NCBI GenBank assembly: GCA_937922235.1
Contig: CAKZVC010000060.1
Coordinates: forward strand, 1-50,473
Direction: 5' to 3'
DNA from: an uncultured Acidimicrobiales bacterium
GTDB taxonomy: Bacteria > Actinomycetota > Acidimicrobiia > Acidimicrobiales > SHLQ01
DNA length: 50,473 nucleotides
Within the stretch, counting starts at the first letter, position 1. Each line of letters starts with the position of its first letter. Under the pieces are notes generated by a model. That model made no database searches. It was not told the DNA's origin and was given only the letters and a program-made list of their open reading frames with translations. Positions 24,827 to 33,877 of this stretch are shown here, in pieces. The position numbers and the translations under genes were made by a program.

Positions 24827-25801
24827 TTACTGCTCCTTCAGAGAATTGGCGAGCTGGTCTCGTGCGCTTCGGTAGAACTCGACCGCTGCGGCAACGGGGT
24901 CGCCGCTGCCGAGGTCGGCACCCGAGCGCTCTGCGCCCGTGAACCCCTCGGCGTTCCAGAACTCGTTCGGCTCGATGGTCAGCCGGTCCGAGTACCACGG
25001 GGCGACGTAGAGATAGGGCTCGGGATGGTTGTGATCACCAGGGCTTGCGCCGAACGACGCCCGTGTGTTTTCGGTGCCGAACTCGACCCCGATGTCGAAG
25101 TGTCCGGGCCACAGTTGCGCACGGCCGGGGTCGACGGTCTCGGCATCGTTTCTCACAATCTCGAGTGCCGCCGTTCCAAGACCCCACCAGTCAGCAATGA
25201 AGGCAGCATGATCGTTGTCGATCGTCAGGAGTTCATCGGTGGCGCCGATCGCAGGAGAATCATGCTCGGTTGCTGTCGTCGTGTCGATCTCGGCACCGAC
25301 GAGGGCTGCCACGTCTTCGATCGTGGTGATCGCGTGTTCGGTGACCACCCCTGCCCGCTCGATGAGCAGGCGGCTCCCAAGGACTCGAAGCTGCACGTCA
25401 TCGCCGTAGAACGGCGTACCGAACCCGCCGCGTACCCAGCGAAGCCCGAACTTGGTGTTGCTCTGGTGGCGTGCGGGAGCGATCGCTGCCATCGCGAGGC
25501 GGTGCAACGAGGTGAGCGTTGTTGCGTAGTCATCTGGCGTTGGCGCGATCGGCTTGTGTGCCGCAAGCCAACGATCTCGGGCGAAGTCGGTGAGCTCGGG
25601 GTTCGACTCGACGATCGAGGCCCAGGTGACGTCGCCGCTCGACGTGGGCGACACGATGGTGCCCTCGTCGGTGTCGGTGTTTGTGGGGTCATCGGCGAAC
25701 CACGGCGCGTCAGAGACCGCCGGGGGCGATGGTTCGAGAACCCTGCCGACGTGGCCCGGAGGAAGCATGGCGTTGGCCTCGGCGGACGGGTTGTTCGACA
25801 T
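24827..25801 (-). CDS. Conserved-looking protein of unknown function
   Basis: A 324-residue soluble protein starting at ATG 25801 (MSNNPSAEANAM); the frame runs further upstream, but that part looks non-coding. It has no signal peptide or membrane segment. Distinct pieces are LTSLHRLAMAAIAPARHQSN, TKFGLRWVRGGFGTPFYGDD, LWPGHFDIGVEFG, and ASPGDHNHPEPYLYVAPWYS, rich in Trp, Tyr and His. I recall such WPxHFD/PYLYVxPW patterns only from uncharacterised actinobacterial proteins. It ends two bases before the start of the Rieske-ThDP gene, so co-translation is likely. No catalytic motif is evident. Confidence 0.75.
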   Translation of the reverse strand: MSNNPSAEANAMLPPGHVGRVLEPSPPAVSDAPWFADDPTNTDTDEGTIVSPTSSGDVTWASIVESNPELTDFARDRWLAAHKPIAPTPDDYATTLTSLHRLAMAAIAPARHQSNTKFGLRWVRGGFGTPFYGDDVQLRVLGSRLLIERAGVVTEHAITTIEDVAALVGAEIDTTTATEHDSPAIGATDELLTIDNDHAAFIADWWGLGTAALEIVRNDAETVDPGRAQLWPGHFDIGVEFGTENTRASFGASPGDHNHPEPYLYVAPWYSDRLTIEPNEFWNAEGFTGAERSGADLGSGDPVAAAVEFYRSARDQLANSLKEQ

Positions 25802-25900
25802 GTGCGTTCTCCGACTCTGCGCGGCACTGTCGCCCCGCTGGGCCGAACCTACATCGGTTGTCGCAGGTGGGCCCGGTCGAGCTACGACCAAATCGCCGAC

Positions 25901-26857
25901 TCAGACGGAATAGCGACTGATCCGATCAACCGTCGCGCCGTAGCGGGCCTCGAGAGCGTCGTCGACGGCGTCGGGTTCGGCTACCACGGCGAACGTCGAC
26001 AGCATCTCGTCGTCGATGACGTCGGCGAGTTCGGTCCATCGGTTGGCTTTGGTGAGTGCGTTGAGTTCGGCGTGAGCGTCGCCCCAGCCGTGATGATCGA
26101 GGACTTCTTTGTATGCAGGTGTCGATCCGTAGAACCCGATCTGGCCTTTGACGAAGTTCGCCATCTTCGCCATCTCGTTGTCGTCGTCTCCGGTGACCAC
26201 GAATGCGGGCAACGCGATTTGGCAGGCGTCATGCGCTCGCCCGGCGTCGTCCATGTAGCCGCGGAAGCGGGGGAGGGCGACATCGTGGAAGTACTCGGGA
26301 GTCTGGAACGGATGCACCATCCAGCCGTCGCAGACCTCGGCGGTCACTCGAACCATCATCGGCCCGACCGCAGCGAGGTAGATCGCTGGCCGTCCGTGCT
26401 TAGCGGGGCCAGGGTTGAAGAAGTCGGTCATCAGAATGTGGGTGTAGTGCTCGGACTTGTACCGGAGCGGCTCGCCCGAGTCCCAACAGTCCCAGATCGC
26501 GTGCATGGCGCCGATGAAGTCGCGCATGCGTGCAGCTGGCTTCGACCACGGCATCGAGAATCGCTTGGTGATGTGCGGTTTGATCTGGCTCCCAAGCCCC
26601 AAGATCATTCGGCCTTCGGAGAACTCGTTGATGTCGCGTGACGTGTTCGCCAGTGTCATCGGGTTGCGAGCAAACGCTACGGCGATCGACGTGCCGAGCT
26701 CGAGTGTCGAGGTGTTCTGAGCGGCTACGACGAGTGGAAGAAACGGATCGTGCGATGTTTCGGCAGTGAATGCCCCTCGATGCCCGGAGGCTTCGAGCTC
26801 GGCTGCCTGTGCGCCGACGGTGTGCAGGTTGGTCGAGAGATAGCCATCAATATCCAT
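25901..26857 (-). CDS. LLM-class (luciferase-like) F420-dependent oxidoreductase
   Basis: The 318 residues start at ATG 26857 (MDIDGYLSTNL) and show the bacterial luciferase-like TIM barrel: ELEASGHRGAFTAETSHDPFLPL, LGTSIAVAFARNPMTLA, EGRMILGLGSQIKPHITKRF, GRPAIYLAAVGPMMVRVTAEVCDGW. These features fit the actinobacterial F420 branch more than FMN monooxygenases. F420 enzymes transfer hydride to or from diverse small molecules; the substrate here is unknown. It is first in the minus-strand set ending at 21188 (99 bases to the next start) and divergent from the AAA ATPase. Confidence 0.88.
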   Translation of the reverse strand: MDIDGYLSTNLHTVGAQAAELEASGHRGAFTAETSHDPFLPLVVAAQNTSTLELGTSIAVAFARNPMTLANTSRDINEFSEGRMILGLGSQIKPHITKRFSMPWSKPAARMRDFIGAMHAIWDCWDSGEPLRYKSEHYTHILMTDFFNPGPAKHGRPAIYLAAVGPMMVRVTAEVCDGWMVHPFQTPEYFHDVALPRFRGYMDDAGRAHDACQIALPAFVVTGDDDNEMAKMANFVKGQIGFYGSTPAYKEVLDHHGWGDAHAELNALTKANRWTELADVIDDEMLSTFAVVAEPDAVDDALEARYGATVDRISRYSV

Positions 26858-27006
26858 CGCACGAGAAGAGCACACACCTCATCCGGAGACAACTCCGCCA
26901 CACGCCCCTCGATGAGTTTTTCTGAGTCTGACCCACGCATACCACCGTGCACCATCCTCAGAAGAACCGTTGACCTGACCGAGCGCCAATGTACTACTGT
27001 TGTGGT

Positions 27007-27024
27007 TTGTTATAATCATAACAA
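27007..27024 (+). promoter_or_regulatory. AT-rich dyad overlapping a consensus -10 box
   Basis: TTGTTAT and ATAACAA are perfect 7-base arms around AATC. The left arm and centre contain TATAAT (27011-27016), an exact -10 consensus, 36 bases before the AAA ATPase ATG, with GGAGG in between. No good -35 is seen 16-18 bases upstream. A regulator bound to the dyad would block the promoter. Confidence 0.6.
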
Positions 27025-27051
27025 GACACAAAACGGAGGTGAGAACGTCAC

Positions 27052-28188
27052 ATGCTTGAGAATCCCTTTCGGCCAGGCTTTGGTTCATGGCCGCCTGCGT
27101 TTGTTGGACGTGAACGTGACGAGTTGCTCTTCCGTGAAGGGCTCGCGAATGGTGCAGGTGGTCGCTATCACCGCAGCTTGGTCACCGGTCCTCGTGGTGT
27201 TGGCAAGACCGTTCTGCTTGCTGCCTTCCGAGATATTGCCGAGTCGGAGGGGTACATCACGATCGCGGTCGATGCGAACGACGGGATGATCCGACGGATC
27301 TGCCGAGACCTTCGGATGGTCGAGGTCGCACTTGCCGACAATCCGACGTGGAAGATCAACGAGGTGCGCGCTGGAGCATCGATCGGTGTTGCGAGTGGGC
27401 ATGTCGAGCTCACCCGTCCGGCTGCTGATGGCGTCATCGACGACGACCCGATGGTCATGTTGAAGCCGTTGCTCGAACGAGTCGACGCTGCGGTCATCGC
27501 TCGTGGCGGGGCCGGCCTGCTGCTTACGGTCGATGAGCTGCACGCGGCCAAGACGCCCGAGCTTGAACGCCTGGGCAACGACCTGCAGCACTTGCAATCG
27601 ATCGTCTTCGCTGGCGCTGCGTTGCCTACAATCGACGATCAGATCTTCAGCTCGGCAGGCGCCACGTTTTTCAGCAGGCTTGCTCGATTCGCTCTCGACC
27701 CGCTGTCGATCGCCGAGTCGCTCGCTGCGCTACGCCCGCCGTTCGACGACGCTGACATTGGTTACGACGACCTCGAGCTCACCAAGACCGTCGACCGCAC
27801 GCAGGGCTATCCCTATCTGGTGCAGCTGCTTGGCTACGAGATCTGGCATCGCCTCGAACCGGGCCACGACATCACCGAGTCGCTGTTGGCTGCCGCCTAC
27901 GAAGCTGCCAGGGAACAGTCGATTTTTGATGTGCTGCAGCCCACGTGGCGCCAGCTCTCGCCATCGTCGAAACGGGTCCTTGGGGTTATCGCCGCGCATG
28001 GGGCGGGACCTATGGCGACGGCCGATGTACGTAAGGCGCTCGACAAGTCGAGCTCGTGGTTCTCGGTGTACCGATCACGCTTGATCAACGCTGGCATGTT
28101 GCACCCGGCTGGGCGTGGGTTCGTGCAGCTTGCAGGCGGCGAGCGAGCTGCCGAATGGATCCTCAGTCAACTCATCGACCTTGAGTAG
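27052..28188 (+). CDS. AAA/STAND-type ATPase with C-terminal winged-helix-like region
   Basis: The 378 residues begin NPFRPGFGSWPPAFVGRERD, a start common to actinobacterial ATPases of the ORC/STAND group. Walker A is GPRGVGKTVL (Lys52) and Walker B is LLLTVDELHAA near residue 160. A sensor-like region (QGYPYLVQLLGYEIW) and a C-terminal winged-helix-like tail (MATADVRKALDKSSSWFSVYRSRLINAGML) follow. Proteins of this type act as DNA- or nucleotide-responsive switches, but no specific role is known to me. A strong ACGGAGGT site and an AT-rich dyad promoter precede the gene, unlike most genes in the window. The NYN-domain gene follows after 24 bases and may be co-transcribed. Confidence 0.82.
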   Translation: MLENPFRPGFGSWPPAFVGRERDELLFREGLANGAGGRYHRSLVTGPRGVGKTVLLAAFRDIAESEGYITIAVDANDGMIRRICRDLRMVEVALADNPTWKINEVRAGASIGVASGHVELTRPAADGVIDDDPMVMLKPLLERVDAAVIARGGAGLLLTVDELHAAKTPELERLGNDLQHLQSIVFAGAALPTIDDQIFSSAGATFFSRLARFALDPLSIAESLAALRPPFDDADIGYDDLELTKTVDRTQGYPYLVQLLGYEIWHRLEPGHDITESLLAAAYEAAREQSIFDVLQPTWRQLSPSSKRVLGVIAAHGAGPMATADVRKALDKSSSWFSVYRSRLINAGMLHPAGRGFVQLAGGERAAEWILSQLIDLE

Positions 28189-28212
28189 CAGTACGGGAAA
28201 TAGGGTGCACGA

Positions 28213-28905
28213 ATGCGCGTAGGTGTCTTTATCGACGGACAGAACATCACGATCGGATCGCGGTACGCGTTCGGTCACGGCAATATGCATCCGCTGCTGC
28301 TCGGCCGTGCCATTGCCGGCGAGTGCGACCTGGTCGAGATCCGTTATGCCACTGGCATTCCCGACCCCGACGTTGACCAGCGTCGCTTCGACCAAGAACG
28401 CCGTCGCCACGACCTCATGGTTGCCACCGACGTTGTCGTGCTCGAAAAGACGCTGCGGTATCGGTGGGAGTGGATCGTGCAAGACCGCGACCTCGGTGAC
28501 CCACGCGATCACCCAGAAGAGGTCACCCAAGCCCGGGTGAAGTCGAAGAACCGTGGCGGTGAGAAAGGCATCGATGTGTGGCTCGCCCTCGATGCACTCA
28601 CGATGTGCACTCGCTCGGACATCGACAAGGTGGTCATCGCCACAGCCGACTCCGACCTCGACATGGTGCCTCAGCACCTGCGTATGATGCCCGGCCACGA
28701 GAACACCAAGGTCGTGCAAGCCAAGGTGCTTCGAGACGACCAAGAGATCCGCCCGAACCCGGCCTACGACGAGACCATCAAGATCTCTCACGAGATGTTC
28801 GAGCTCGCACGTGACGACTTCGATTACACCAAGCCGCTGGACGAGGACGAGGTGGCAAGCTTCGTTCGTCGGATCGGCGCTAACGAGGACGGTATTCGTG
28901 ACTGA
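28213..28905 (+). CDS. NYN-domain (PIN-like) putative ribonuclease
   Basis: The 230-residue protein shows the NYN/LabA (DUF88) fold: MRVGVFIDGQNI with Asp8, KGIDVWLALDALTM with Asp121, and ATADSDLDMVPQHL with Asp146 and Asp148, an acidic metal-binding set typical of PIN-like nucleases. These enzymes cut RNA in turnover or RNA-processing contexts. The N-terminal half also has YRWEWIVQDRDLGDPRDHPEE, not known to me. It is 24 bases after the AAA ATPase and overlaps the HAD gene by eight bases, implying translational coupling. Confidence 0.87.
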   Translation: MRVGVFIDGQNITIGSRYAFGHGNMHPLLLGRAIAGECDLVEIRYATGIPDPDVDQRRFDQERRRHDLMVATDVVVLEKTLRYRWEWIVQDRDLGDPRDHPEEVTQARVKSKNRGGEKGIDVWLALDALTMCTRSDIDKVVIATADSDLDMVPQHLRMMPGHENTKVVQAKVLRDDQEIRPNPAYDETIKISHEMFELARDDFDYTKPLDEDEVASFVRRIGANEDGIRD

Positions 28906-29524
28906 CGAAAGCTTCGATGCCGTCGTGTTCGACCTCGGCAATGTCCTGATCGAATGGGATCGGCGCAACCTCTTCGAAAAGCTGATCGACGACCCCGACG
29001 AGCTCCAGCAGTTCCTCGACACCGTGTTCACGATGGACGACAACGCCCGTCTCGACTCGGGCACGCCGCTGCACGAGGTTGCCTCCGAAGTGGCGTCTCG
29101 CCACCCCGATAAGCACGACCTGGTGATGGCGTTCGCCGAGCGCTGGGAGGAGACTCTCGGTGATGTCATCGAAGGGTCGGTCGAGATCCTGCGTGAGCTG
29201 AGCGAGACCCGCCACGACACTGGTGTTCGGCTGATCGCTCTGAGCAACTGGGGCAAGGACACGTTTGCGATGATCGAGGCGAACTATCCGTTCTTCGAGT
29301 GCTTCGATGCCATGGTGATCAGCGGGCGAGAAGGGTTCGTAAAGCCGAACCGCGAGATCTTCAACATCATGTGTGGACGCCATGACATCCGACCAAGCCG
29401 GTCGATCTTCATCGACGACTCCCAAGCAAACATCGATGCCTCAAACGCCCTCGGCTTCGACTCTCTCCTCTTCAAGAACCCCGAGCAACTCCGAACCCAG
29501 CTAACCGAACGCGGCCTGCTGTAG
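28898..29524 (+). CDS. HAD-superfamily phosphatase (YihX-like)
   Basis: Starting at the GTG 28898 gives 208 residues. The HAD motifs are in order: motif I VVFDLGNVLIEWD (Asp12, with Gly at the second position as in YihX-like members), motif II LIALSNWG, the Lys of GFVKPNREIF, and motif IV SIFIDDSQANI. The helical cap sits after motif I. Such enzymes hydrolyse sugar phosphates or related small phosphoesters; the substrate is unknown. It overlaps the NYN gene and is followed by a Rho-independent terminator at 29547, so it ends this transcription unit. Confidence 0.88.
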   Translation: MTDESFDAVVFDLGNVLIEWDRRNLFEKLIDDPDELQQFLDTVFTMDDNARLDSGTPLHEVASEVASRHPDKHDLVMAFAERWEETLGDVIEGSVEILRELSETRHDTGVRLIALSNWGKDTFAMIEANYPFFECFDAMVISGREGFVKPNREIFNIMCGRHDIRPSRSIFIDDSQANIDASNALGFDSLLFKNPEQLRTQLTERGLL

Positions 29525-29546
29525 ATCAACAAAAATGAACCGCTAG

Positions 29547-29566
29547 GTACGCCAGGCGTACTTTTT
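29547..29566 (+). terminator. Rho-independent terminator after the HAD gene
   Basis: GTACGC (29547-29552) and GCGTAC (29556-29561) form a perfect 6-base stem around CAG, followed at once by five T residues. It sits 22 bases after the HAD stop and between convergent genes. The other side has an A-run 12 bases away, so bidirectional action is possible but weak. Confidence 0.75.
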
Positions 29567-29584
29567 GGTGCAAATTTGTGGGTG

Positions 29585-30625
29585 TTAGCTGCAGGTGGTG
29601 ATGGTGGGGTCGTCGAGGGTTGGGCCGTTGGGGCCGGCAGTTGCTGGCAGGAGGCATGAGCGTCCGGGCGTGCTGAACTCGAGTCGGAGAATCGACGTGT
29701 CGGCGCGGAGCGGCTCTGATGTGGTTATCGACCCGTTCCCGAGGCCATAGGCGACGGCCGTTTGGCCAACGAGGTCGAAGCGCAGCAGGAAGTCCGAGCC
29801 ATGCCCGATGATCGCATCTGCGCCAGCTTCGACGAGCAGGTCGACATCTTCGAGTTGCTCGGCCGATGGTGAGCGAAGGCGGCTGGTACCCCAGTCGACG
29901 AGGACCACAACGCCCAGTCCGTTGTTTCGATTGGCAATGATTCCTTGGCGAAGGGCGTCGAGTGCGGTGACACCAGCGAGCCCGGGCGAGTCGTCGGTGG
30001 CCAATGCCGGGTTGCTCGGGTCCAGAGAGATCGAGTGGACGGCGATTCGCTTGTTGTTGCTCCGCACGATGACGGGTTCGACCGCCGCTCGAATGTCCCG
30101 GCCATAGCCAAGCGTCGTGATGCCAAGGACTCGGAATTCTTCGACGTAGGCGCCGAGTTGCCCGCCTCCCTCGCTCGCGGCTTCTTCGGTTGCGATGTTG
30201 AGGACCTCGATCTGCCCGTCCGCCCATGGTGCGAGGTCTTCAGCCGGACACACTGACGGTGAGCATCCCACCGTCGCGATCGTGGTGGTATCGGTTGTGA
30301 TGAGTGGAAGGGCACTCGACGGAAGCTCGGACGGATCGGCGACGGAACGGATGCTTCCGAGTACGTGGATGAGCGGATCGTCTTCAGGCTCGGGATCTCC
30401 AGCACTCCTGCCAACGCCAGGATCGCCCGCCTGACGTCCAACCGTGTTGGTGGTGACCTCCGAAGCTTCACCACCAGCAGCCTTAGCCACGGTGTCGACG
30501 ACGACATCGGAATCGGCTGACGTGCTGCGTGATTCGTCTCCGCCTGAGCAGCTCGCCAAAAACAGCAGCAAGAAGGCGCTCAGAAGTGAGGTAAGGAGCA
30601 CAGAACGTGTTGGTGGTATGGCCAC
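29585..30625 (-). CDS. Lipoprotein with CapA-like (poly-gamma-glutamate capsule protein) domain
   Basis: The 346 residues start with a lipoprotein signal (SVLLTSLLSAFLLLFLASC, lipobox LASC at Cys26). A Thr/Ala/Gly linker follows, then a CapA-like metallophosphoesterase-fold domain from ~85. Recognisable parts are VLNIATEEAAS, VLGITTLGYGRD, GVVVLVDWGTS, LVEAGADAIIGHGSDFLLRFDLV and VAYGLGNGS; CapA proteins normally read GADAVIGHHPHV..G...YSLGNF. The usual second His after GH is changed (GHGSD), so catalytic competence is uncertain. No capB/capC or other capsule gene is nearby. It is divergent from the next lipoprotein. Confidence 0.72.
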   Translation of the reverse strand: MAIPPTRSVLLTSLLSAFLLLFLASCSGGDESRSTSADSDVVVDTVAKAAGGEASEVTTNTVGRQAGDPGVGRSAGDPEPEDDPLIHVLGSIRSVADPSELPSSALPLITTDTTTIATVGCSPSVCPAEDLAPWADGQIEVLNIATEEAASEGGGQLGAYVEEFRVLGITTLGYGRDIRAAVEPVIVRSNNKRIAVHSISLDPSNPALATDDSPGLAGVTALDALRQGIIANRNNGLGVVVLVDWGTSRLRSPSAEQLEDVDLLVEAGADAIIGHGSDFLLRFDLVGQTAVAYGLGNGSITTSEPLRADTSILRLEFSTPGRSCLLPATAGPNGPTLDDPTITTCS

Positions 30626-30709
30626 GAGATCAGTTTGCCCGCAAAGGCCCGTCGAGAGGTAGCGGGGGAGTGACCAGTTCGAAGCCTCACGGGCTCCTAG
30701 CCTGTAGCC

Positions 30710-31594
30710 ATGCGTTCGTCCTCACGTCTACTCGTTGCGCTTCTTGCGCTTGCGCTGATCGCCGCTGCGTGCGGGCAAGGCGAGTCGATCGTCGAACCAG
30801 GGCCCGACGACGATTCCGAAACGACCACGACGACCACCACCGAAGCTCCTGAGCCTGAAGACGAGCCCGAACCTGACGACGGCGACGTTGTCACCGACGG
30901 CGACGTCACAGACGAGACCACAACCACGGTCGCTCCTGACGCCGGCGACGGTACCGAGGATGCCACGGGCGCTGGCACCGAATCTCCCGGAACGACATTT
31001 GTGGTGAACGAAGACTCGGAGAACGCCGCCGTCTATACCGAGCTCGCCGTGTCCGGATTGGTCCTCACGCTCGACGAGCAAACGTGCGCTGACACTACGG
31101 CGTCTGATGCGGTCGATGAAGGGACCGATGCTGTCGACGCCGTGATCGGCGCGGTGCAGGACTGTGCGTCGCCCAAGGCCATCGATGACTTTGCCTCAAA
31201 CCTGATCGTGGCCGGCGGCCTTCCACTTCCACCAACCGAAGCCGCCTGTGTTTCTTCGAAACTGCAATCGGCTGAGGAGTACCGGCCCTTCTGGGTTGCC
31301 CTGCTTGAGGAGGAACCATTCGACTTCCTACTCGCCGACCGCACCGTGCAAAACCGCTACCTCGACTTGTACGCCGATTGCGTTTCGGTTGGCCGTGCGG
31401 TTGCCGAGCAAGCAAATGTTGCGCTGTCGACACCAACCCGTGGGTGCATCGACGCCCTCTACACCGACCGCGAGTTTGTCCGATTGACTATTGAGGCAGA
31501 CCTCTCTGGTAACGCCGACGACCTTGCACGGATCGATAGCCAGCTGGCGGGCTGCCTCACCACCGACGAGCGTGATGCGCTCGCGGCGAACTAG
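30710..31594 (+). CDS. Acidic Thr-rich lipoprotein of unknown function
   Basis: The 294 residues carry a lipoprotein signal (LLVALLALALIAAAC, Cys21) and a long acidic linker (~25-95) with TTTTTTTEAPEPEDEPEP and repeated Asp/Glu/Thr. The folded part (~105-294) has several cysteines (TCADT, QDCASP, AACVSS, ADCVSV, RGCIDA, AGCLTT), suggesting disulfides outside the membrane, and helical repeats. No family is recognised. It is followed 14 bases later by the site-2-type protease gene, so the two may be one operon. Confidence 0.78.
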   Translation: MRSSSRLLVALLALALIAAACGQGESIVEPGPDDDSETTTTTTTEAPEPEDEPEPDDGDVVTDGDVTDETTTTVAPDAGDGTEDATGAGTESPGTTFVVNEDSENAAVYTELAVSGLVLTLDEQTCADTTASDAVDEGTDAVDAVIGAVQDCASPKAIDDFASNLIVAGGLPLPPTEAACVSSKLQSAEEYRPFWVALLEEEPFDFLLADRTVQNRYLDLYADCVSVGRAVAEQANVALSTPTRGCIDALYTDREFVRLTIEADLSGNADDLARIDSQLAGCLTTDERDALAAN

Positions 31595-31608
31595 CCCCCG
31601 GAGTCTCC

Positions 31609-32256
31609 ATGAATTTCACGATGTTCGGATTTCCGATCACGATCAAGAACTCGTTCCTCGGCGTCATCGCCATGCTCGGGTTCGTGTCGTTCCAGGACCG
31701 TCTCGATCTGATTGCGGCCTTTGTGGTGATCGCAGTCATCTCGGTACTGATTCACGAGTTCGGGCATGCCTTCGCTGCCCGGTCGCAGGGCACCCACGGC
31801 GTACCGACGATCTCACTCGAGGGAATGGCAGGCCTGACTCGCTACCGCCTCGCCAAAGAACCAAGCCGTCTGCAATCGATCTTCATCAGCTTCGCTGGGC
31901 CGCTCGCCGGAATCGTGTTGGGTCTGGTCATCCTTGGAGTGTTCTTCAGCGGTGTTGTTGCCGACACGAACTTCAACCGGAACTTGTTCAACATCGGGTT
32001 CTTCACCACGTTCGGCTGGAGTGCGTTCAATCTCTTGCCGATCGTGCCCCTCGACGGCGGGCACATCATGACCGACATGATCCCCGGCGAGGTGCGGACC
32101 AGAAGTCGGCGTGCGGCGTACATCTCGATTGCCGTGGCGGTAGTCGTTGGTGGGCTGCTGTACTGGCAGCTCGGTTTGTTGTTCGCTCCACTCATCCTCG
32201 GCGGCATGGCATTTCAGAACTTTCAGATGCTCCAAGCAACGTCTGCAGCGAAGTGA
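31609..32256 (+). CDS. M50-type (site-2 protease-like) intramembrane metalloprotease
   Basis: The 215 residues form a compact multi-helix membrane protein. HEFGH (His49, Glu50, His53) sits in the second helix and NLLPIVPLDGGH (Asp149) near the end, the two motifs that coordinate the catalytic zinc in site-2 proteases. There is no PDZ or CBS domain. Such enzymes cut membrane-embedded segments of regulators or process lipoprotein-like substrates; the substrate here is unknown. The upstream neighbour is a secreted lipoprotein and the downstream one an AcuI-like reductase (17 bases away), giving no clear partner. Confidence 0.87.
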   Translation: MNFTMFGFPITIKNSFLGVIAMLGFVSFQDRLDLIAAFVVIAVISVLIHEFGHAFAARSQGTHGVPTISLEGMAGLTRYRLAKEPSRLQSIFISFAGPLAGIVLGLVILGVFFSGVVADTNFNRNLFNIGFFTTFGWSAFNLLPIVPLDGGHIMTDMIPGEVRTRSRRAAYISIAVAVVVGGLLYWQLGLLFAPLILGGMAFQNFQMLQATSAAK

Positions 32257-32273
32257 TGCTCTAGGGTGCGCCC

Positions 32274-33260
<987 letters not shown>

Positions 33261-33268
33261 CAACGCCG

Positions 33269-33748
33269 CTACAACGGGTCGATGACCTGGCGCCGTTTGT
33301 GGGTGAACAGCAGCGAGGTTCGCTCGTCGAACACCCCGGGGTAGCCGCTGATGCGGTTCAAGATGACGTCCTGGAGCGCGTCCGCGTCCGGTACAGCGAG
33401 GTGAATCACGGCGTCCTCAATGCCCGAGATGAGATCGATCCCGATCGTCTCAGGTAGCTCCCACACGTGGTCGAGGAAGTTGTTGATGAGCTCTTGCGAC
33501 TTCGGTTGCAGGCGAACGAACACCAGCGCTTGAAGGCCTCGTCCGAGGGCTGCGAGGTCGACGTCAGCGTGATACCCAGTGATGACGTTGCGGGTCTCGA
33601 GGTCGCGGACGCGGGCAAGGGTGGTGGACGGGGCAAGACCTGCTGCTGACGCAAGCGCTCGGTTGGTTTGGCGGGCATCAGCTTGGAGCTCTCGCAACAG
33701 CGTGACGTCGGCGTCATCAAATGAGCTGGATTTTGGGGGTGTGACCAT
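33269..33748 (-). CDS. Lrp/AsnC-family transcriptional regulator
   Basis: The 159 residues have an N-terminal helix-turn-helix (FDDADVTLLRELQADARQTN; LASAAGLAPSTTLARVRDLE) and a C-terminal RAM ligand-binding domain (LGRGLQALVFVRLQ; ETIGIDLISGIEDAVIHLAV). It is divergent, with 129 bases between, from the indolepyruvate:ferredoxin oxidoreductase, so control of amino-acid-derived 2-oxo acid oxidation is a natural inference. The AT-rich intergenic part holds GAATGATATTC (33825-33835), a short dyad that could be an Lrp-type site. The start is the ATG at 33748. Confidence 0.9.
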   Translation of the reverse strand: MVTPPKSSSFDDADVTLLRELQADARQTNRALASAAGLAPSTTLARVRDLETRNVITGYHADVDLAALGRGLQALVFVRLQPKSQELINNFLDHVWELPETIGIDLISGIEDAVIHLAVPDADALQDVILNRISGYPGVFDERTSLLFTHKRRQVIDPL

Positions 33749-33824
33749 CGTCGCATTCCGTTCGGCTGGGAAGGACTGAACCTTCGCTTATCGGAACATT
33801 ATGCAACAGAATCACCAACACACA

Positions 33825-33835
33825 GAATGATATTC
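33825..33835. promoter_or_regulatory. Candidate Lrp operator dyad
   Basis: GAAT and ATTC flank GAT in the AT-rich region between the divergent Lrp gene and the oxidoreductase. A TATAGA hexamer at 33841 could be a -10 for the rightward gene. The arms are short and the call rests on position. Confidence 0.3.
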
Positions 33836-33877
33836 GGACCTATAGATCTTTGAACGAACGTCTCGCATACTCGGGGG

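Noticed and set aside
24825..24998. N-terminal extension of the Rieske-ThDP protein
   Set aside because: The extension is Arg-rich and overlaps the end of the upstream gene; the family homology begins after ATG 24824.
24794..26641. A 615-codon plus-strand frame across the minus-strand Rieske-ThDP, unknown and LLM genes
   Set aside because: It crosses three genes with clear family matches and has no recognisable motif of its own.
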